A stretch of 64,000 bases of DNA, from assembly GCA_035552195.1 (NCBI GenBank), contig DASZLU010000065.1, forward strand, positions 1 to 64,000. The letters are read 5' to 3'. The position numbers and the translations under genes are program-made. The notes below the pieces were generated by a model that was not told where the DNA came from, did no database searches, and worked only from the letters and a program-made list of their open reading frames with translations. The stretch is from CAIKMD01 sp035552195. GTDB taxonomy: Bacteria > Pseudomonadota > Alphaproteobacteria > ATCC43930 > CGMCC-115725. How positions within the stretch are numbered: position 1 is the first letter of the stretch; each line of letters begins with the position of its first letter. Positions 43,401 to 51,832 of this stretch are shown here, in pieces.

Positions 43401-43775
43401 GGTCGTGGTCTTCAGCCGCGTCGCGGTTTCGTCGCTGGCGCGATTGAGCTGTTCCAGATCGTTGCGCAAATCGCGCAGCGCCGTTTGCGTCTGATCGTCG
43501 ACACGCAGCGGCGCGACCTGCATGCGTTCGACCTGCTGCGCGATGTGGGTCGACACCTGCTCGAGTTGCGCCGCACGCGTGTGAGCGCCGGCGACGGCCC
43601 AGACCGCGATGACCGGCAACACCACTGCCAGCACGACGAGCGCGATCTCGTGCGGCAGCAGCGCCTGCAGCACACCCCAGCCGATGAAGAACGTAATGTA
43701 GCCGCCGCAGATAAGCAGCCAAACCACACTGAGAATCGGTCCCGATATGAAGCGACCCGACAAGCGCACCGTCAA
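40452..43775 (-). CDS. Very long membrane-anchored coiled-coil protein
   Basis: 1107 residues. Two N-terminal membrane spans (about 12-38 and 44-66) are followed by about 1000 residues of helical, Ala/Glu/Gln/Arg-rich sequence without Pro, in a heptad-like pattern with many 11-residue-type repeats such as ETAAGAAADASAARVREVMANFE and similar units. The final 100 residues (about 1005-1107, VLDQPVPDAIWKRFHSGERGVFARYILQLQ..) look globular. I do not recognise a family with a known job; scaffold, polarity or chemoreceptor-like roles are possible but no signalling domain is visible. It starts at TTG 43775, though a GTG two codons later is possible. Confidence 0.75.
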   Translation of the reverse strand: MTVRLSGRFISGPILSVVWLLICGGYITFFIGWGVLQALLPHEIALVVLAVVLPVIAVWAVAGAHTRAAQLEQVSTHIAQQVERMQVAPLRVDDQTQTALRDLRNDLEQLNRASDETATRLKTTTENLASVVAEAVASVNASVARAEYVRGDVAAAIEPLQKLTETLADQCAAIQRAANQDIVRDVGVGFASQAGALMSAARQSGDQVERVGEQMRVQIGLIGSATDQAAANAEGSAHRVREAMAALEQNGRMVSETLAQRSEDILSVAENSASRLTTIVGNIGERALAAAESGVGEIRAVMNSLEEVAAQTQTALTRRGEDMSDAVEASVSRARVALGTLETAAGAAADASAARVREVMANFEVRAGETTAALNALAGNVQAAMEGIEQRAAIAIEGGRVRIGDALSGFETRAAATASALDGTIARLQSAMQGLESTAVAAADVGATRMREAFGIVEARAGETAVEIARQSELMAVTVDARTGQVRDTIAGIVREVAAASERGAQHIRAMMDALAQTGAIITTASDGASVRIADLQAATNAAANDMNRAGENVQLRVVQLAQISDEAKTRLEGVAQVLGREIAALRDTGGQVAQQVEQLHDTFAQEVAHFSAARGTLEAQTGETRTLLQQQTELLACVSADAAERASFANGALDSHVERLYEAAQRVAGHSETLGSVLQRHLVELDKGTEHIAAMGLAIDNTLKAGVGALHEAAAKSTGRVEEISRMYADRSRGIEEMTAATVQRIDEHSTMIEGKTRLIDETAERASAQLVELAKQFDATSLGIGAAGETAGATLRDIGAAFRQQVQDLSGAVEQTVGRMQNARTVLNEHFGAIADATGAVSKRLQELAEGAHAQITGFSSASDAMMQHRDEASALVHRQILEFNGLLEQANTRLEAARGVLREQAAELNAATDLAVDRLRDVAEIYHGQSASLVGAAEQAGGRAREASELFRTQTQTFLKAAGDAAEIAQRMRDQAQSNQQDAFLKSATFIIETLQSLSVDLARVLDQPVPDAIWKRFHSGERGVFARYILQLQERQTGAVIKEKFEGDSNFREQALRYMDQFEQLLAQARSVDRADVMGATFVTADVGKLYLVLANALGRTLN

Positions 43776-43829
43776 AAAGCCGCCCTCTCTCCACAGCTGA
43801 TGGGAGACTCGCTCATCCCTCTAAGCGCG

Positions 43830-44285
43830 TCAACTTGCGGCAAGAATCCGCGTAAGCGCCCGACGCATTTCGTCGGGCACGGGGACCGGACGCCGCGTCA
43901 TGTGATCGACATAGACATGGACGAAATGCCCGACGGCTGCCGGCGCCGGATCGCCCTGCCGGAAAATGCCGATCTCGTAACGGACGCTGCTATTGCCAAG
44001 CTTACCCACGCGCAGGCCTGCTTCGATGACCTCGGGAAAGGCGATCGGCTTGAAATAGCGGCAGAGCGTTTCAACCACGAGACCGATCACAGGGCTTTTC
44101 TCGATATCGAGTCCGCCCTTCGCGATCAGGTACTCGTTCACCACCGTGTCGAAATAGGAATAGTAGACGACGTTGTTGACGTGGCCGTAGACGTCGTTGT
44201 CCATCCAGCGCGTCGGGATCGGCAAGAAATGCTTATAGTCCTCGCGCCGGGGCGACTCGGTGTTATTGGGCAACCCAGCCGCCAT
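43830..44285 (-). CDS. Acyl-CoA thioesterase, 4-hydroxybenzoyl-CoA thioesterase family (YbgC-like)
   Basis: 151 residues of hotdog fold. TRWMDNDVYGHVNNVVYYSYFDTVVNEYL (about 28-56) is the 4HBT active-site helix with catalytic Asp and His. It cleaves short or aromatic acyl-CoA esters. The ATG at 44285 lies inside the 3' end of the upstream 3-hydroxybutyrate dehydrogenase gene (23-base overlap), so translation is probably coupled; the pair may adjust acyl-CoA pools in polyhydroxybutyrate turnover. Confidence 0.85.
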   Translation of the reverse strand: MAAGLPNNTESPRREDYKHFLPIPTRWMDNDVYGHVNNVVYYSYFDTVVNEYLIAKGGLDIEKSPVIGLVVETLCRYFKPIAFPEVIEAGLRVGKLGNSSVRYEIGIFRQGDPAPAAVGHFVHVYVDHMTRRPVPVPDEMRRALTRILAAS

Positions 44286-45048
44286 CGATCGAATAGGCGG
44301 AGCCGGTAATCGTCGCCGCCGCATCGCCGCAGAGAAACACGGTCATGGCGCCGATGCTTTCCGGCGTCGAGAAGGCCAGCATCGGCTGTTTCTCGCGCAA
44401 GAAATCTTCCTTGGTCTGGTCCATCGTGCGGCCGGTCTGCTTGGCACGGTCAGCGAGTTGGCGCTCGACCAACGGCGTCAGCACCCAGCCGGGACAGATT
44501 GCGTTGCAGGTGATGCCGTCATTGGCGCATTCGACCGCCGTCACCTTGGTCACCCCGACGAGGCCGTGCTTGGCCGCGACGTAGCCGACCTTCTGCGCGC
44601 TGGCGACGAGGCCATGCGCCGAGGCGATGTTGATGACGCGTCCCCAGCGCCGCTTTTTCATCCCGGGCAGCGCCGCCTTGGTCGCATGGAACGCGGCCGA
44701 GAGATTGATCGCGATGATCGCGTCCCATCTGTCGTCGGGAAATTCCTCGATCGGCGCGACATGCTGAATGCCGGCATTGTTGACGAGGATGTCGCAGGCC
44801 CCGAGTTCGCGCTCGGCCGCGGCGATCATCTGCGCGATCTCGGCCGGCTTCGACATATCGGCGCCCGAATAAGCGACTTTGACGCCGTGCTGTTGCGCGA
44901 GATCGTGCTGCAGCTTGTCGATCGCAGCCTTGTCGCCGAAGCCGTTGAGCATGATCGCGCAGCCTTCGGCCGCGAGCGCCCGCGCGACGCCAAGACCGAT
45001 GCCGCTGGTCGAACCGGTGACGACCGCCACTTTGCCTTTGAGACTCAT
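44263..45048 (-). CDS. D-3-hydroxybutyrate dehydrogenase
   Basis: 261 residues of classical short-chain dehydrogenase. GSTSGIGLGVARALAAEG binds NAD, NNAG lies at about 90-93, the catalytic set is Ser in INIASAHG, with YVAAKHGLVG giving Tyr and Lys, and VKVAYSGADMSKP and the long lid GWVLTPLVERQLADRA...EKQPMLAFSTPE are typical of BdhA enzymes. It oxidises 3-hydroxybutyrate to acetoacetate in ketone-body/PHB metabolism. ATG at 45048 is used instead of a TTG one codon upstream. Overlaps the thioesterase downstream. Confidence 0.9.
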   Translation of the reverse strand: MSLKGKVAVVTGSTSGIGLGVARALAAEGCAIMLNGFGDKAAIDKLQHDLAQQHGVKVAYSGADMSKPAEIAQMIAAAERELGACDILVNNAGIQHVAPIEEFPDDRWDAIIAINLSAAFHATKAALPGMKKRRWGRVINIASAHGLVASAQKVGYVAAKHGLVGVTKVTAVECANDGITCNAICPGWVLTPLVERQLADRAKQTGRTMDQTKEDFLREKQPMLAFSTPESIGAMTVFLCGDAAATITGSAYSIDGGWVAQ

Positions 45049-45055
45049 CAATTAC

Positions 45056-45238
45056 CTATCGCTTGAAGAGGGCTTCGGCGCCGCCGCGCTGTTTGCGCTT
45101 GGCAGCGATGTCGTTCTTGACGCGCAAAATCTCGGCTTCGAGTTCGCTGATGTAGGTTTCGAGCTCGGCGATCGATAGCGGCGCGAGGTCGCGCAGCTTC
45201 GGCGTCTTGCGGCGCGGCTCCAATTCCTCTTCGTCCAC
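45056..45238 (-). CDS. DUF1192 family small protein
   Basis: 60 residues: acidic head, then LAPLSIAELETYISELEAEILRVKNDIAAKRKQRGGAEALFKR, which is the DUF1192 pattern found almost only in alphaproteobacteria. It forms one long amphipathic helix, likely a short coiled coil. Its stop is 7 bases before the 3-hydroxybutyrate dehydrogenase start, so the two are co-transcribed. Function unknown. Confidence 0.85.
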   Translation of the reverse strand: MDEEELEPRRKTPKLRDLAPLSIAELETYISELEAEILRVKNDIAAKRKQRGGAEALFKR

Positions 45239-45330
45239 GGCTTCACCTCTCTATCGGACGCGTTTGCCAGTTTGGCGCGGCTTGGGTAGAGGTGCAATGA
45301 AGTTGAGGCGGCCAAGCTAAGGAGGCCCGG

Positions 45331-46329
45331 ATGACCACTCCACAAACCATGACCGCAATCGAGATCAGCGAGCCCGGCGGCCCCGAAGTCTTGCGTCCGA
45401 TAAGCCGCGCCACGCCGACGCCAGCCACCGGTGAAGTACTCATTCAAGTCGCAGCCGCCGGCATCAACCGTCCCGATGCCTTGCAGCGCAAAGGCCACTA
45501 CCCGCCGCCGCCAGGTGCGTCCGATATTCCGGGCCTCGAAGTCGCCGGCAAGATCGTGGCGGTCGGGCTCGGCGTCAATCGCCTGAAGGTCGGCGACGAC
45601 GTTTGCGCCCTCGTTACCGGCGGCGGCTACGCGACCTATTGCATCGCGCCCGAGCCGCAATGCCTGCCGGTGCCGAAAGGCTTCAGCATGGTCGAAGCGG
45701 CAGCGATCCCCGAGACGTTCTTCACCGTCTGGCACAACGTTTTCGAGCGCGGGCGGCTCGCCGCGGGCGAATCGATTCTCATCCACGGCGGCTCGTCCGG
45801 CATCGGCACGGTGGCGATCCAGCTCGCCAAAGCCTTCAATGCCGGCGCAATCTTCGCGACCGCGGGCAGCCGCGACAAATGCCATGCGTGCGAGAAGCTC
45901 GGCGCGACGAAGGCCATCGACTACAAGCACGAAGACTTCGCTGCCGTGATCAAGCAAGCGACGGCCAATCGCGGCGTCGATGTCGTGCTCGACATGATCG
46001 GCGGCGATTACATACAGAAGAATCTCAGCATCCTCGCCGTCGAGGGGCGTCATGTCAGCATTGCGACACAACATGGCGTGACCGCCGAGGTCAATTTCGT
46101 TTCGATCATGGGGAAGCGTCTAACCCTGACCGGATCGGGCCTGCGCCCGCGCAGCGTTACCGAGAAAGGCGCGATCGCCGCCGCGCTCAAACAGAAGGTC
46201 TGGCCGCTCCTCGAAGCCGGCAAGGTGAAGCCTGTGATCGACAAGACCTTCCCGCTCGCCGAAGCGGCAGAGGCCCATCGGTTGCTCGAAACATCGAGCC
46301 ATATCGGCAAGATCATGCTGACGGTTTGA
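45331..46329 (+). CDS. NAD(P)H-quinone oxidoreductase, zinc-independent MDR family (PIG3/QorA-like)
   Basis: 332 residues. GroES-like N-terminal domain with AAAGINRPDALQRKGHYPPPPGASDIPGLEVAGKI, then the nucleotide-binding domain with HGGSSGIGTVAIQLAKAFNA (about 152-171) and EKGAIAAALKQKVWPLLEAGKVKPVIDKTFPLAEAAEAHR at the end, as in the PIG3 subfamily. No zinc ligands. It reduces quinones with NADPH. AAGGAGG lies about 6 bases before the ATG. Divergent from the DUF1192 gene. Confidence 0.92.
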   Translation: MTTPQTMTAIEISEPGGPEVLRPISRATPTPATGEVLIQVAAAGINRPDALQRKGHYPPPPGASDIPGLEVAGKIVAVGLGVNRLKVGDDVCALVTGGGYATYCIAPEPQCLPVPKGFSMVEAAAIPETFFTVWHNVFERGRLAAGESILIHGGSSGIGTVAIQLAKAFNAGAIFATAGSRDKCHACEKLGATKAIDYKHEDFAAVIKQATANRGVDVVLDMIGGDYIQKNLSILAVEGRHVSIATQHGVTAEVNFVSIMGKRLTLTGSGLRPRSVTEKGAIAAALKQKVWPLLEAGKVKPVIDKTFPLAEAAEAHRLLETSSHIGKIMLTV

Positions 46330-46475
46330 GGGCGAACACCGAGCGAAAACCACCGAAAACCTGACTATGGCTCGGCTTTTGGGCCTTCCCAGGCGGCGTT
46401 TCAGCCACTATATACCGGCTATCACCCCAAAACGTTGATGGACGCCGAGAGCGACCTCGCGATCGAGGAGGAAAC

Positions 46476-47078
46476 ATGACTTTGCCGCTGATGCCCAAGG
46501 CGACCGCGGTGTGGCTGGTGGAAAACACGTCGCTGAGCTTCGATCAGATCGGCGAGTTCTGCGGCCTTCACGCCCTCGAAGTGCAAGCGATCGCCGATGG
46601 CGAAGTCGCGGTGCAGATGGTTGGTCTCGACCCCATCGCCAACGGCCAGCTCACGCTCGAAGAGATCGAACGCTGCCAGAAAGATCCGGCGGCGCGATTG
46701 GCGATTGCCAAGGCAGCACATCCGGTCGAACTCGTGAAGCGCAGCGGCCCGCGCTACACGCCGATCGCCAAGCGCCAGGACAAGCCCGACGCGATCGCGT
46801 GGCTCGCGAAGAATCACCCCGAGCTCAGCGACGGCCAGATATCGAAGCTTGTCGGCACCACCAAGCCAACGATTGCCGCCGTGCGCGACCGCACGCATTG
46901 GAACTCGCCCAATATCAAGCCGCGGCATCCGGTGGCGCTCGGCCTCTGCACCATGGAAATGCTCGAAGCCGCGGTGCAGCGCGCCAATCGCGGCAAAAAG
47001 CGCGACGAGAATGCCGGGCCGCTGGTCCAGCCGCCGACCCTCGAAGACGTCGCCGGCGGCGAAGACGCGGCGCCGTAA
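46476..47078 (+). CDS. trcR: DUF1013 family protein, TrcR-type cell-cycle transcriptional regulator
   Basis: 200 residues. MPKATAVWLVENTSLSFDQIGEFCGLHALEVQAIADGE is the N-terminal helix-turn-helix of the DUF1013 family, and a second HTH-like part is DGQISKLVGTTKPTIAAVRDRTHWNSPNIKPRHPV. The family is nearly universal in alphaproteobacteria and named TrcR after work in the cell-cycle field. GAGGAGG lies 5-11 bases before the ATG. It is followed by an intrinsic terminator at 47106. Confidence 0.88.
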   Translation: MTLPLMPKATAVWLVENTSLSFDQIGEFCGLHALEVQAIADGEVAVQMVGLDPIANGQLTLEEIERCQKDPAARLAIAKAAHPVELVKRSGPRYTPIAKRQDKPDAIAWLAKNHPELSDGQISKLVGTTKPTIAAVRDRTHWNSPNIKPRHPVALGLCTMEMLEAAVQRANRGKKRDENAGPLVQPPTLEDVAGGEDAAP

Positions 47079-47105
47079 CTCCAACGACTTTCCGATGATC
47101 GCGTG

Positions 47106-47138
47106 ATGCCCGGACTCGTGCCGGGCATTTTCGTTTTT
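47106..47138 (+). terminator. Intrinsic terminator after the TrcR gene
   Basis: ATGCCCGG (47106-47113) and CCGGGCAT (47121-47128) form a perfect 8-bp stem with a 7-base loop, followed by TTTCGTTTTT. This is the strongest rho-independent signal in the window. Confidence 0.85.
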
Positions 47139-47192
47139 GACCTCGTCACGAAATTTTGGAGCGGCATCTAAGCGCGCGGCATCATCCAACCC

Positions 47193-47260
47193 ACACCGTC
47201 ACCTGCGGACTTGTTCGGCGGGTCCATGGATTGCCGGAACAAGTCCGGCAATGACGGTGT
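47193..47260. repeat. REP-like long palindrome in an intergenic gap
   Basis: ACACCGTCA at the left end and TGACGGTGT at the right end start two 25-base arms (47193-47217 and 47236-47260) that are complementary at 20 of 25 positions, around GGTCCATGGATTGCC-type centre. Dispersed palindromes built on GTCATTGCCGGACTTG.. are common in alphaproteobacterial genomes. I saw only this one copy in the window. Confidence 0.55.
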
Positions 47261-47293
47261 AAGAAGGGTAGTGCGTTAAAAGGAGAGAGCGCA

Positions 47294-49198
47294 TTAGCTC
47301 CTCTCCTTGGCCAATCCGGCCGCTTTCAAGCTCGTCGCGATCTCGGTCAGAATCGCCGGGTCGTCGATCGTCGCCGGCATCTTGTAAGTCTCGCCGTCGG
47401 CGATCGCGCGCATCGTGCCGCGCAGAATCTTGCCTGAGCGGGTTTTCGGCAACCGATCGACAACCAGCGCGGTCTTGAAGCTCGCGACCGGGCCGATGCG
47501 CTCGCGCACCAACGCGACGATTTCGTCGCCGATCACCCCACGCTCTTTCTTTACGCTGGCTTTCAGCACGACGAGGCCGAGCGGCACCTGGCCTTTCAGC
47601 TCGTCGGCGACGCCGAAGACGGCGCATTCGGCGACATCGGGATGCGCCGCGACGACTTCCTCCATTGCCCCGGTCGAGAGACGATGGCCGGCGACGTTGA
47701 TGATGTCATCGGTACGTGTCATCACGAAAACGTAACCGTCCTCGTCGATCGTGCCGGCATCGGCTGTGTGGTAATAGCCGGGATAATCGCTGAGATAGGC
47801 TTTCACGAACCGCTCTTCGGCCTGCCACAGCGTCGGCGACGCACCTGGCGGCAACGGCAGCTTCACGCACAGCGCACCGATCTCGCCCGGCTTCGCACGC
47901 TCGCCGTCGTGGGACAGCACGCGCAGATCGTAGCCCGGCACTGGCTTGGTGGCGGAACCGTGCTTCACGGTCGTGAGACCAAGGCCAGTGCAATTCGCGA
48001 CGATCGACCAGCCGGTCTCGGTCTGCCACCAATGATCGATCACCGGGCGCTGAAGCTTCTCCTCCGCCCATTGCACGGTCGCCGGATCGGCGCGCTCGCC
48101 GGCGAGGAACAGCGTGCGAAATTTGCTCAGATCGTATTGGCGGATGAAGCTTCCGTCGGGATCGTCGCGGCGAATGGCACGGAAAGCGGTCGGTGCGGTG
48201 AACAGCGCGGCGACACCATGCTCGGCGATCAGGCGCCAATAAGCGCCGGCATCGGGGGTTCCCACGGGCTTGCCCTCATAAAGCACGGTCGTACAGCCAT
48301 AGAGCAGCGGCGCGTAGACGATGTACGAGTGACCGACGACCCAGCCGATGTCGGAGGCCGCGAAAAACACCTCGCCCGGCTTCACGCCATAGACGTTCGC
48401 CATCGACCAGTAGAGCGCAACGGCGTGGCCGCCATTGTCGCGCACGATGCCTTTCGGCTGACCCGTCGTGCCCGAGGTGTAGAGGATGTAGAGCGGATCG
48501 GTCGCCTCGACCGGCACGCAGACCGCCGGCGACGCTTTCGAGACAGCCTCGACCCAATCGTGATCGCGGCCGGGGGTGAGCTCGCCGCGCTGCTGCGGCC
48601 GCTGCAGGATCAAGGTCGCTGCCGGCTTGTGATGCGCGAGTTCGATCGCGTGATCGAGCAACGGCTTGTACGCGATGACCCGGCCCGGCTCGATGCCGCA
48701 GGACGCGGAGAGGATCGCTTTCGGCCTTGCGTCGTCGATGCGCGTCGCCAACTCGGGCGCGGCAAAGCCGCCAAAGACGACAGAGTGGATCGCGCCAAGC
48801 CGCGCGCAAGCGAGCATCGCCATCACCGCTTCCGGCACCAGCGGCATATAGACGATCACGCGATCGCCGCGCGTCACACCGAGCGCGGCCAACGCGCCGG
48901 CGACTTTCGCGGTGCCGTCGCGCAACTCGCGATAGGTGAAGCGCTTCACCTGGCCGGTGACCGGGCTGTCATAGATCAGTGCGGCTTGCTCGGCGCGGCC
49001 GCGTTCGACATGACGGTCAAGCGCATTCCAGCAGGTGTTGAGCCGGCCGCCGCTAAACCAGCGATAGAAAGGCGGACGGCTCTGATCGAGCACCGCGTCC
49101 CAACGCTTTTCCCAATCGATCGCGGTGGCAGCCTCGGCCCAAAATCGCTCAGGATCGACGAGCGATCGAAGATGCTCTTCCTCTTGCCGGCTGGCCAT
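47294..49198 (-). CDS. Propionyl/acetyl-CoA synthetase-like acyl-CoA ligase (PrpE type)
   Basis: 634 residues of the AMP-forming acyl-CoA synthetase fold with the acetyl-CoA-synthetase N-terminal extension (FWAEAATAIDWEKRWDAVLDQ). Core motifs: YTSGTTGQPKGIVRDNGGHAVAL (about 252-274), WWQTETGWSI (about 392-401), YYHTADAGTIDEDGYVFVMTRTDDIINVAGHRLSTG (about 471-506) and the C-terminal catalytic lysine in PKTRSGKILRG. The wording fits propionate-CoA ligase better than acetate-CoA ligase. Start at 49198 (MASRQEEE) has GGGGAGGA upstream. Divergent from the next ligase across 94 bases. Confidence 0.87.
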   Translation of the reverse strand: MASRQEEEHLRSLVDPERFWAEAATAIDWEKRWDAVLDQSRPPFYRWFSGGRLNTCWNALDRHVERGRAEQAALIYDSPVTGQVKRFTYRELRDGTAKVAGALAALGVTRGDRVIVYMPLVPEAVMAMLACARLGAIHSVVFGGFAAPELATRIDDARPKAILSASCGIEPGRVIAYKPLLDHAIELAHHKPAATLILQRPQQRGELTPGRDHDWVEAVSKASPAVCVPVEATDPLYILYTSGTTGQPKGIVRDNGGHAVALYWSMANVYGVKPGEVFFAASDIGWVVGHSYIVYAPLLYGCTTVLYEGKPVGTPDAGAYWRLIAEHGVAALFTAPTAFRAIRRDDPDGSFIRQYDLSKFRTLFLAGERADPATVQWAEEKLQRPVIDHWWQTETGWSIVANCTGLGLTTVKHGSATKPVPGYDLRVLSHDGERAKPGEIGALCVKLPLPPGASPTLWQAEERFVKAYLSDYPGYYHTADAGTIDEDGYVFVMTRTDDIINVAGHRLSTGAMEEVVAAHPDVAECAVFGVADELKGQVPLGLVVLKASVKKERGVIGDEIVALVRERIGPVASFKTALVVDRLPKTRSGKILRGTMRAIADGETYKMPATIDDPAILTEIATSLKAAGLAKERS

Positions 49199-49292
49199 GG
49201 CGCAAATCCTCCCCGTTCTCGCGACGCTTTGGCTAGTATCGTGTCGCAAAACGCAGCGCCTGCCAAGCTGCGGAGCCATTTGGAGGAACGGG

Positions 49293-50921
49293 ATGGGCAA
49301 TCCCTACACAACCGATCTCGACCGCAACCCGGCCAATCACATGCCGCTGACGCCGCTGAGCTTCATCGAGCGCGCCGCCGCGGTGCATCCCGATCAGCTT
49401 GCCGTGGTCCACGGAACGCAGCGCCGCAGCTGGGCCGAGACCTATGCGCGCTGCCGGCGTCTCGCCAGCGCGCTCAAGCAGCGCGGCATCGGTAAAAACG
49501 ACACCGTCGCGATAATGGCCGCAAACACGCCGCCGCTGCTCGAGGCCCATTTCGGCGTGCCGATGATCGGCGCGGTGCTGAACGCGCTCAACACGCGGCT
49601 GGATTCGAAGACCATCGCCTTCATCCTGGAGCATGGCGAGGCGAAAGCCCTGATCACGGATCGCGAATTCTCGAGCATCGTCGGCCCAGCGTTGAAGCTG
49701 TTCGCCAAGCAAATCCCCGTGATCGACATCGATGATCCGCTCGGCGAGCCCGGCGAAGCATTGGGTGAGATCGACTACGAGGCGTTTCTCGCGAGCGGCG
49801 ATCCCGAATTTGCCTGGACTTACCCCGAAGACGAATGGGACGCGATCGCGCTCAACTATACGTCGGGCACGACCGGCAATCCGAAAGGCGTGGTGCTGCA
49901 TCATCGCGGCGCCTACCTCAACGCGATCGGCAATCTGATGGTATGGAGCATGCCGAAGCACCCGGTCTATCTCTGGACCTTGCCGATGTTCCATTGCAAC
50001 GGCTGGTGCTTTCCCTGGACCATCGCCGCACTCTCGGGCGCGCATGTGTGTCTCCGGCGCGTCGAGGCCGGTGCGATCTTCTCGGCGATCGCACGAGAGC
50101 AGGTGACGCATCTTTGCGGCGCGCCGATCGTCGTGAACCTGTTGCTAAACGCGCCCGACCAGCAGCGCCGCGATTTCGGCGGCCGCACCATTGCGATGAT
50201 GACGGCGGGCTCGGCGCCGCCCGCTGCCGTGCTGCAAGGCATCGAGGCGATGGGCTTTGCCATGACGCATGTCTACGGCCTCACCGAAGTTTATGGACCG
50301 GTGACGGTGTGCGAATGGCATAGCGATTGGAACGCGCTGGGCGATGAAGAGCGCGCCGCGATCAAAGCACGCCAAGGCGTGCGCTATCCCGTGCTCGAAG
50401 GGCTGATGGTCGCCGATCCGCAGACGCTTCAACCGGTGCCGCGCGACGGCCAGACGATGGGCGAGATATTCATGCGCGGCAATGTCGTGATGAAGGGCTA
50501 TCTCAAGAACCCGAAAGCCTCGCACGAAGCTTTCGCCGGCGGCTGGTTCCACACCGGCGATCTCGCGGTCGCGCATCCCGACGGTTATGTCGAGATCAAG
50601 GATCGCTCGAAGGACATCATCATCTCGGGCGGCGAGAACATTTCGACGATCGAGGTCGAGAGCGTGCTTTACCGCCACCCGGACGTGCTGGAGGCCGCGG
50701 TGGTGGCGCGTCCCGACCCGCGTTGGGGCGAGACGCCTTGCGCCTTCGTTACGCTAAAGCCCGGGCATAGCACCACGGCCGAGCAGATCATCGCTTATTG
50801 CCGCGATCATCTCGCCCATTTCAAGGCGCCCAAGACGATCATCTTCGGCCCGCTGCCGAAAACCTCGACCGGGAAGGTGCAGAAATTCCAGCTTCGCGAG
50901 CAGGCGAAGGGCCTGCCCTAA
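49293..50921 (+). CDS. AMP-forming acyl-CoA synthetase (medium/long-chain or methylmercaptopropionate type)
   Basis: 542 residues. Core motifs: LNYTSGTTGNPKGVVLHHRGA (about 189-209), HVYGLTEVYGPVTVCEW (about 326-342), WFHTGDLAVAHPDGYVEIKDRSKDIIISGGENIS (about 418-451) and PKTSTGKVQKF with the catalytic Lys. The combination of MFHCNGWCFPW and SAPP resembles DmdB-like and fatty-acyl ligases; the acyl group is not determinable. Start at 49293 follows GGAGGAACGG. No beta-oxidation genes are adjacent. Confidence 0.9.
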   Translation: MGNPYTTDLDRNPANHMPLTPLSFIERAAAVHPDQLAVVHGTQRRSWAETYARCRRLASALKQRGIGKNDTVAIMAANTPPLLEAHFGVPMIGAVLNALNTRLDSKTIAFILEHGEAKALITDREFSSIVGPALKLFAKQIPVIDIDDPLGEPGEALGEIDYEAFLASGDPEFAWTYPEDEWDAIALNYTSGTTGNPKGVVLHHRGAYLNAIGNLMVWSMPKHPVYLWTLPMFHCNGWCFPWTIAALSGAHVCLRRVEAGAIFSAIAREQVTHLCGAPIVVNLLLNAPDQQRRDFGGRTIAMMTAGSAPPAAVLQGIEAMGFAMTHVYGLTEVYGPVTVCEWHSDWNALGDEERAAIKARQGVRYPVLEGLMVADPQTLQPVPRDGQTMGEIFMRGNVVMKGYLKNPKASHEAFAGGWFHTGDLAVAHPDGYVEIKDRSKDIIISGGENISTIEVESVLYRHPDVLEAAVVARPDPRWGETPCAFVTLKPGHSTTAEQIIAYCRDHLAHFKAPKTIIFGPLPKTSTGKVQKFQLREQAKGLP

Positions 50922-50946
50922 AGCCGAGATTTCCGAGGCGGTGTTT

Positions 50947-51117
50947 TCAGGGACTGTGTTCGAGCTGCATTATCTCGTCTTTTATTCGCAGCTTTTGTCG
51001 CTTGAGATCGGCGACGACATCGAGATTGGGGAGCGGGCGGTGGATTTCATCATCGAGAGTGTGGTCCAGATTACGATGCTGGACACGAAGCTCTTCGATA
51101 CGGTCTTGCGACGACAT
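50947..51117 (-). CDS. DUF465/YdcH-family small protein (first copy)
   Basis: 56 residues: MSSQDRIEELRVQHRNLDHTLDDEIHRPLPN, then LKRQKLRIKDEIMQLE. This is the YdcH/DUF465 helical hairpin. AGGAGG lies 4-9 bases before the ATG at 51117, which fixes the start over a longer frame. A second family member stands at 52372. Function unknown. Confidence 0.85.
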   Translation of the reverse strand: MSSQDRIEELRVQHRNLDHTLDDEIHRPLPNLDVVADLKRQKLRIKDEIMQLEHSP

Positions 51118-51241
51118 AGCACCTCCTGTTGTAACCAGATGAGGCACGAACGCTTAATGCTAACTCCGTTTGGAGCCAGCCGCCAAGCGAGATATGCTGC
51201 GCTCCCGTGACAAACCCCAAACAAGCCACATTCTTTCCGAC

Positions 51242-51826
51242 ATGTCAGAAACACAACGAATTGTTGTAGGCATCAGCGGCGCGTCCGGGGTGGTTTACGG
51301 CGTCCGGCTGCTGCAGCTGTTGCGCACGATGCCGATCGAAACGCATCTGGTGATGAGCAAATCGGCCGAAGTCACTCTCGCCTACGAAACCGACATGAAG
51401 GTCGCCGAGGTCCGCGCCCTGGCGCATGAGACGCACGCCATCGGCGACATGGCCGCCTCGCTCTCCTCTGGCTCGTTCAAGACCCTCGGCATGATCGTCG
51501 CGCCCTGCTCGGTGCGCAGCGTCGCCGAGATCGCTTCAGGCGTGAGCACGACGTTGCTGACGCGCGCGGCCGACGTGATCCTGAAAGAGCGCCGCCGGCT
51601 GGTGCTGATGGTGCGCGAGACGCCGCTGCATCTCGGCCATCTGCGCAATATGGCGTCGGTGACCGAAATGGGCGCGATCGTCGCCCCGCCCGTCCCCGCT
51701 TTCTACAACCGTCCCAAGACGCTCGAAGAAGCGATCGATCACAACCTCGGTCGCGTGCTCGATCTCTTCGGTCTCGATACCGGAAAGGTGAAGCGCTGGG
51801 GCGAGACCGACGGCAAGATGCGCTGA
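51242..51826 (+). CDS. ubiX: Flavin prenyltransferase UbiX
   Basis: 194 residues. RIVVGISGASGVVYGVRLLQLL (about 6-27) binds FMN; APCSVRSVAEIASGVSTTLLTRAADVILKERRRLVLMVRETPLHLGHLRNM (about 91-141) carries the dimethylallyl-phosphate-binding set. It prenylates FMN to prFMN, the cofactor of UbiD decarboxylases in ubiquinone synthesis. No ubiD in the window. Start at 51242 is chosen where the family N-terminus begins. Divergent from a DUF465 gene. Confidence 0.95.
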   Translation: MSETQRIVVGISGASGVVYGVRLLQLLRTMPIETHLVMSKSAEVTLAYETDMKVAEVRALAHETHAIGDMAASLSSGSFKTLGMIVAPCSVRSVAEIASGVSTTLLTRAADVILKERRRLVLMVRETPLHLGHLRNMASVTEMGAIVAPPVPAFYNRPKTLEEAIDHNLGRVLDLFGLDTGKVKRWGETDGKMR

Positions 51827-51832
51827 CCGCGG

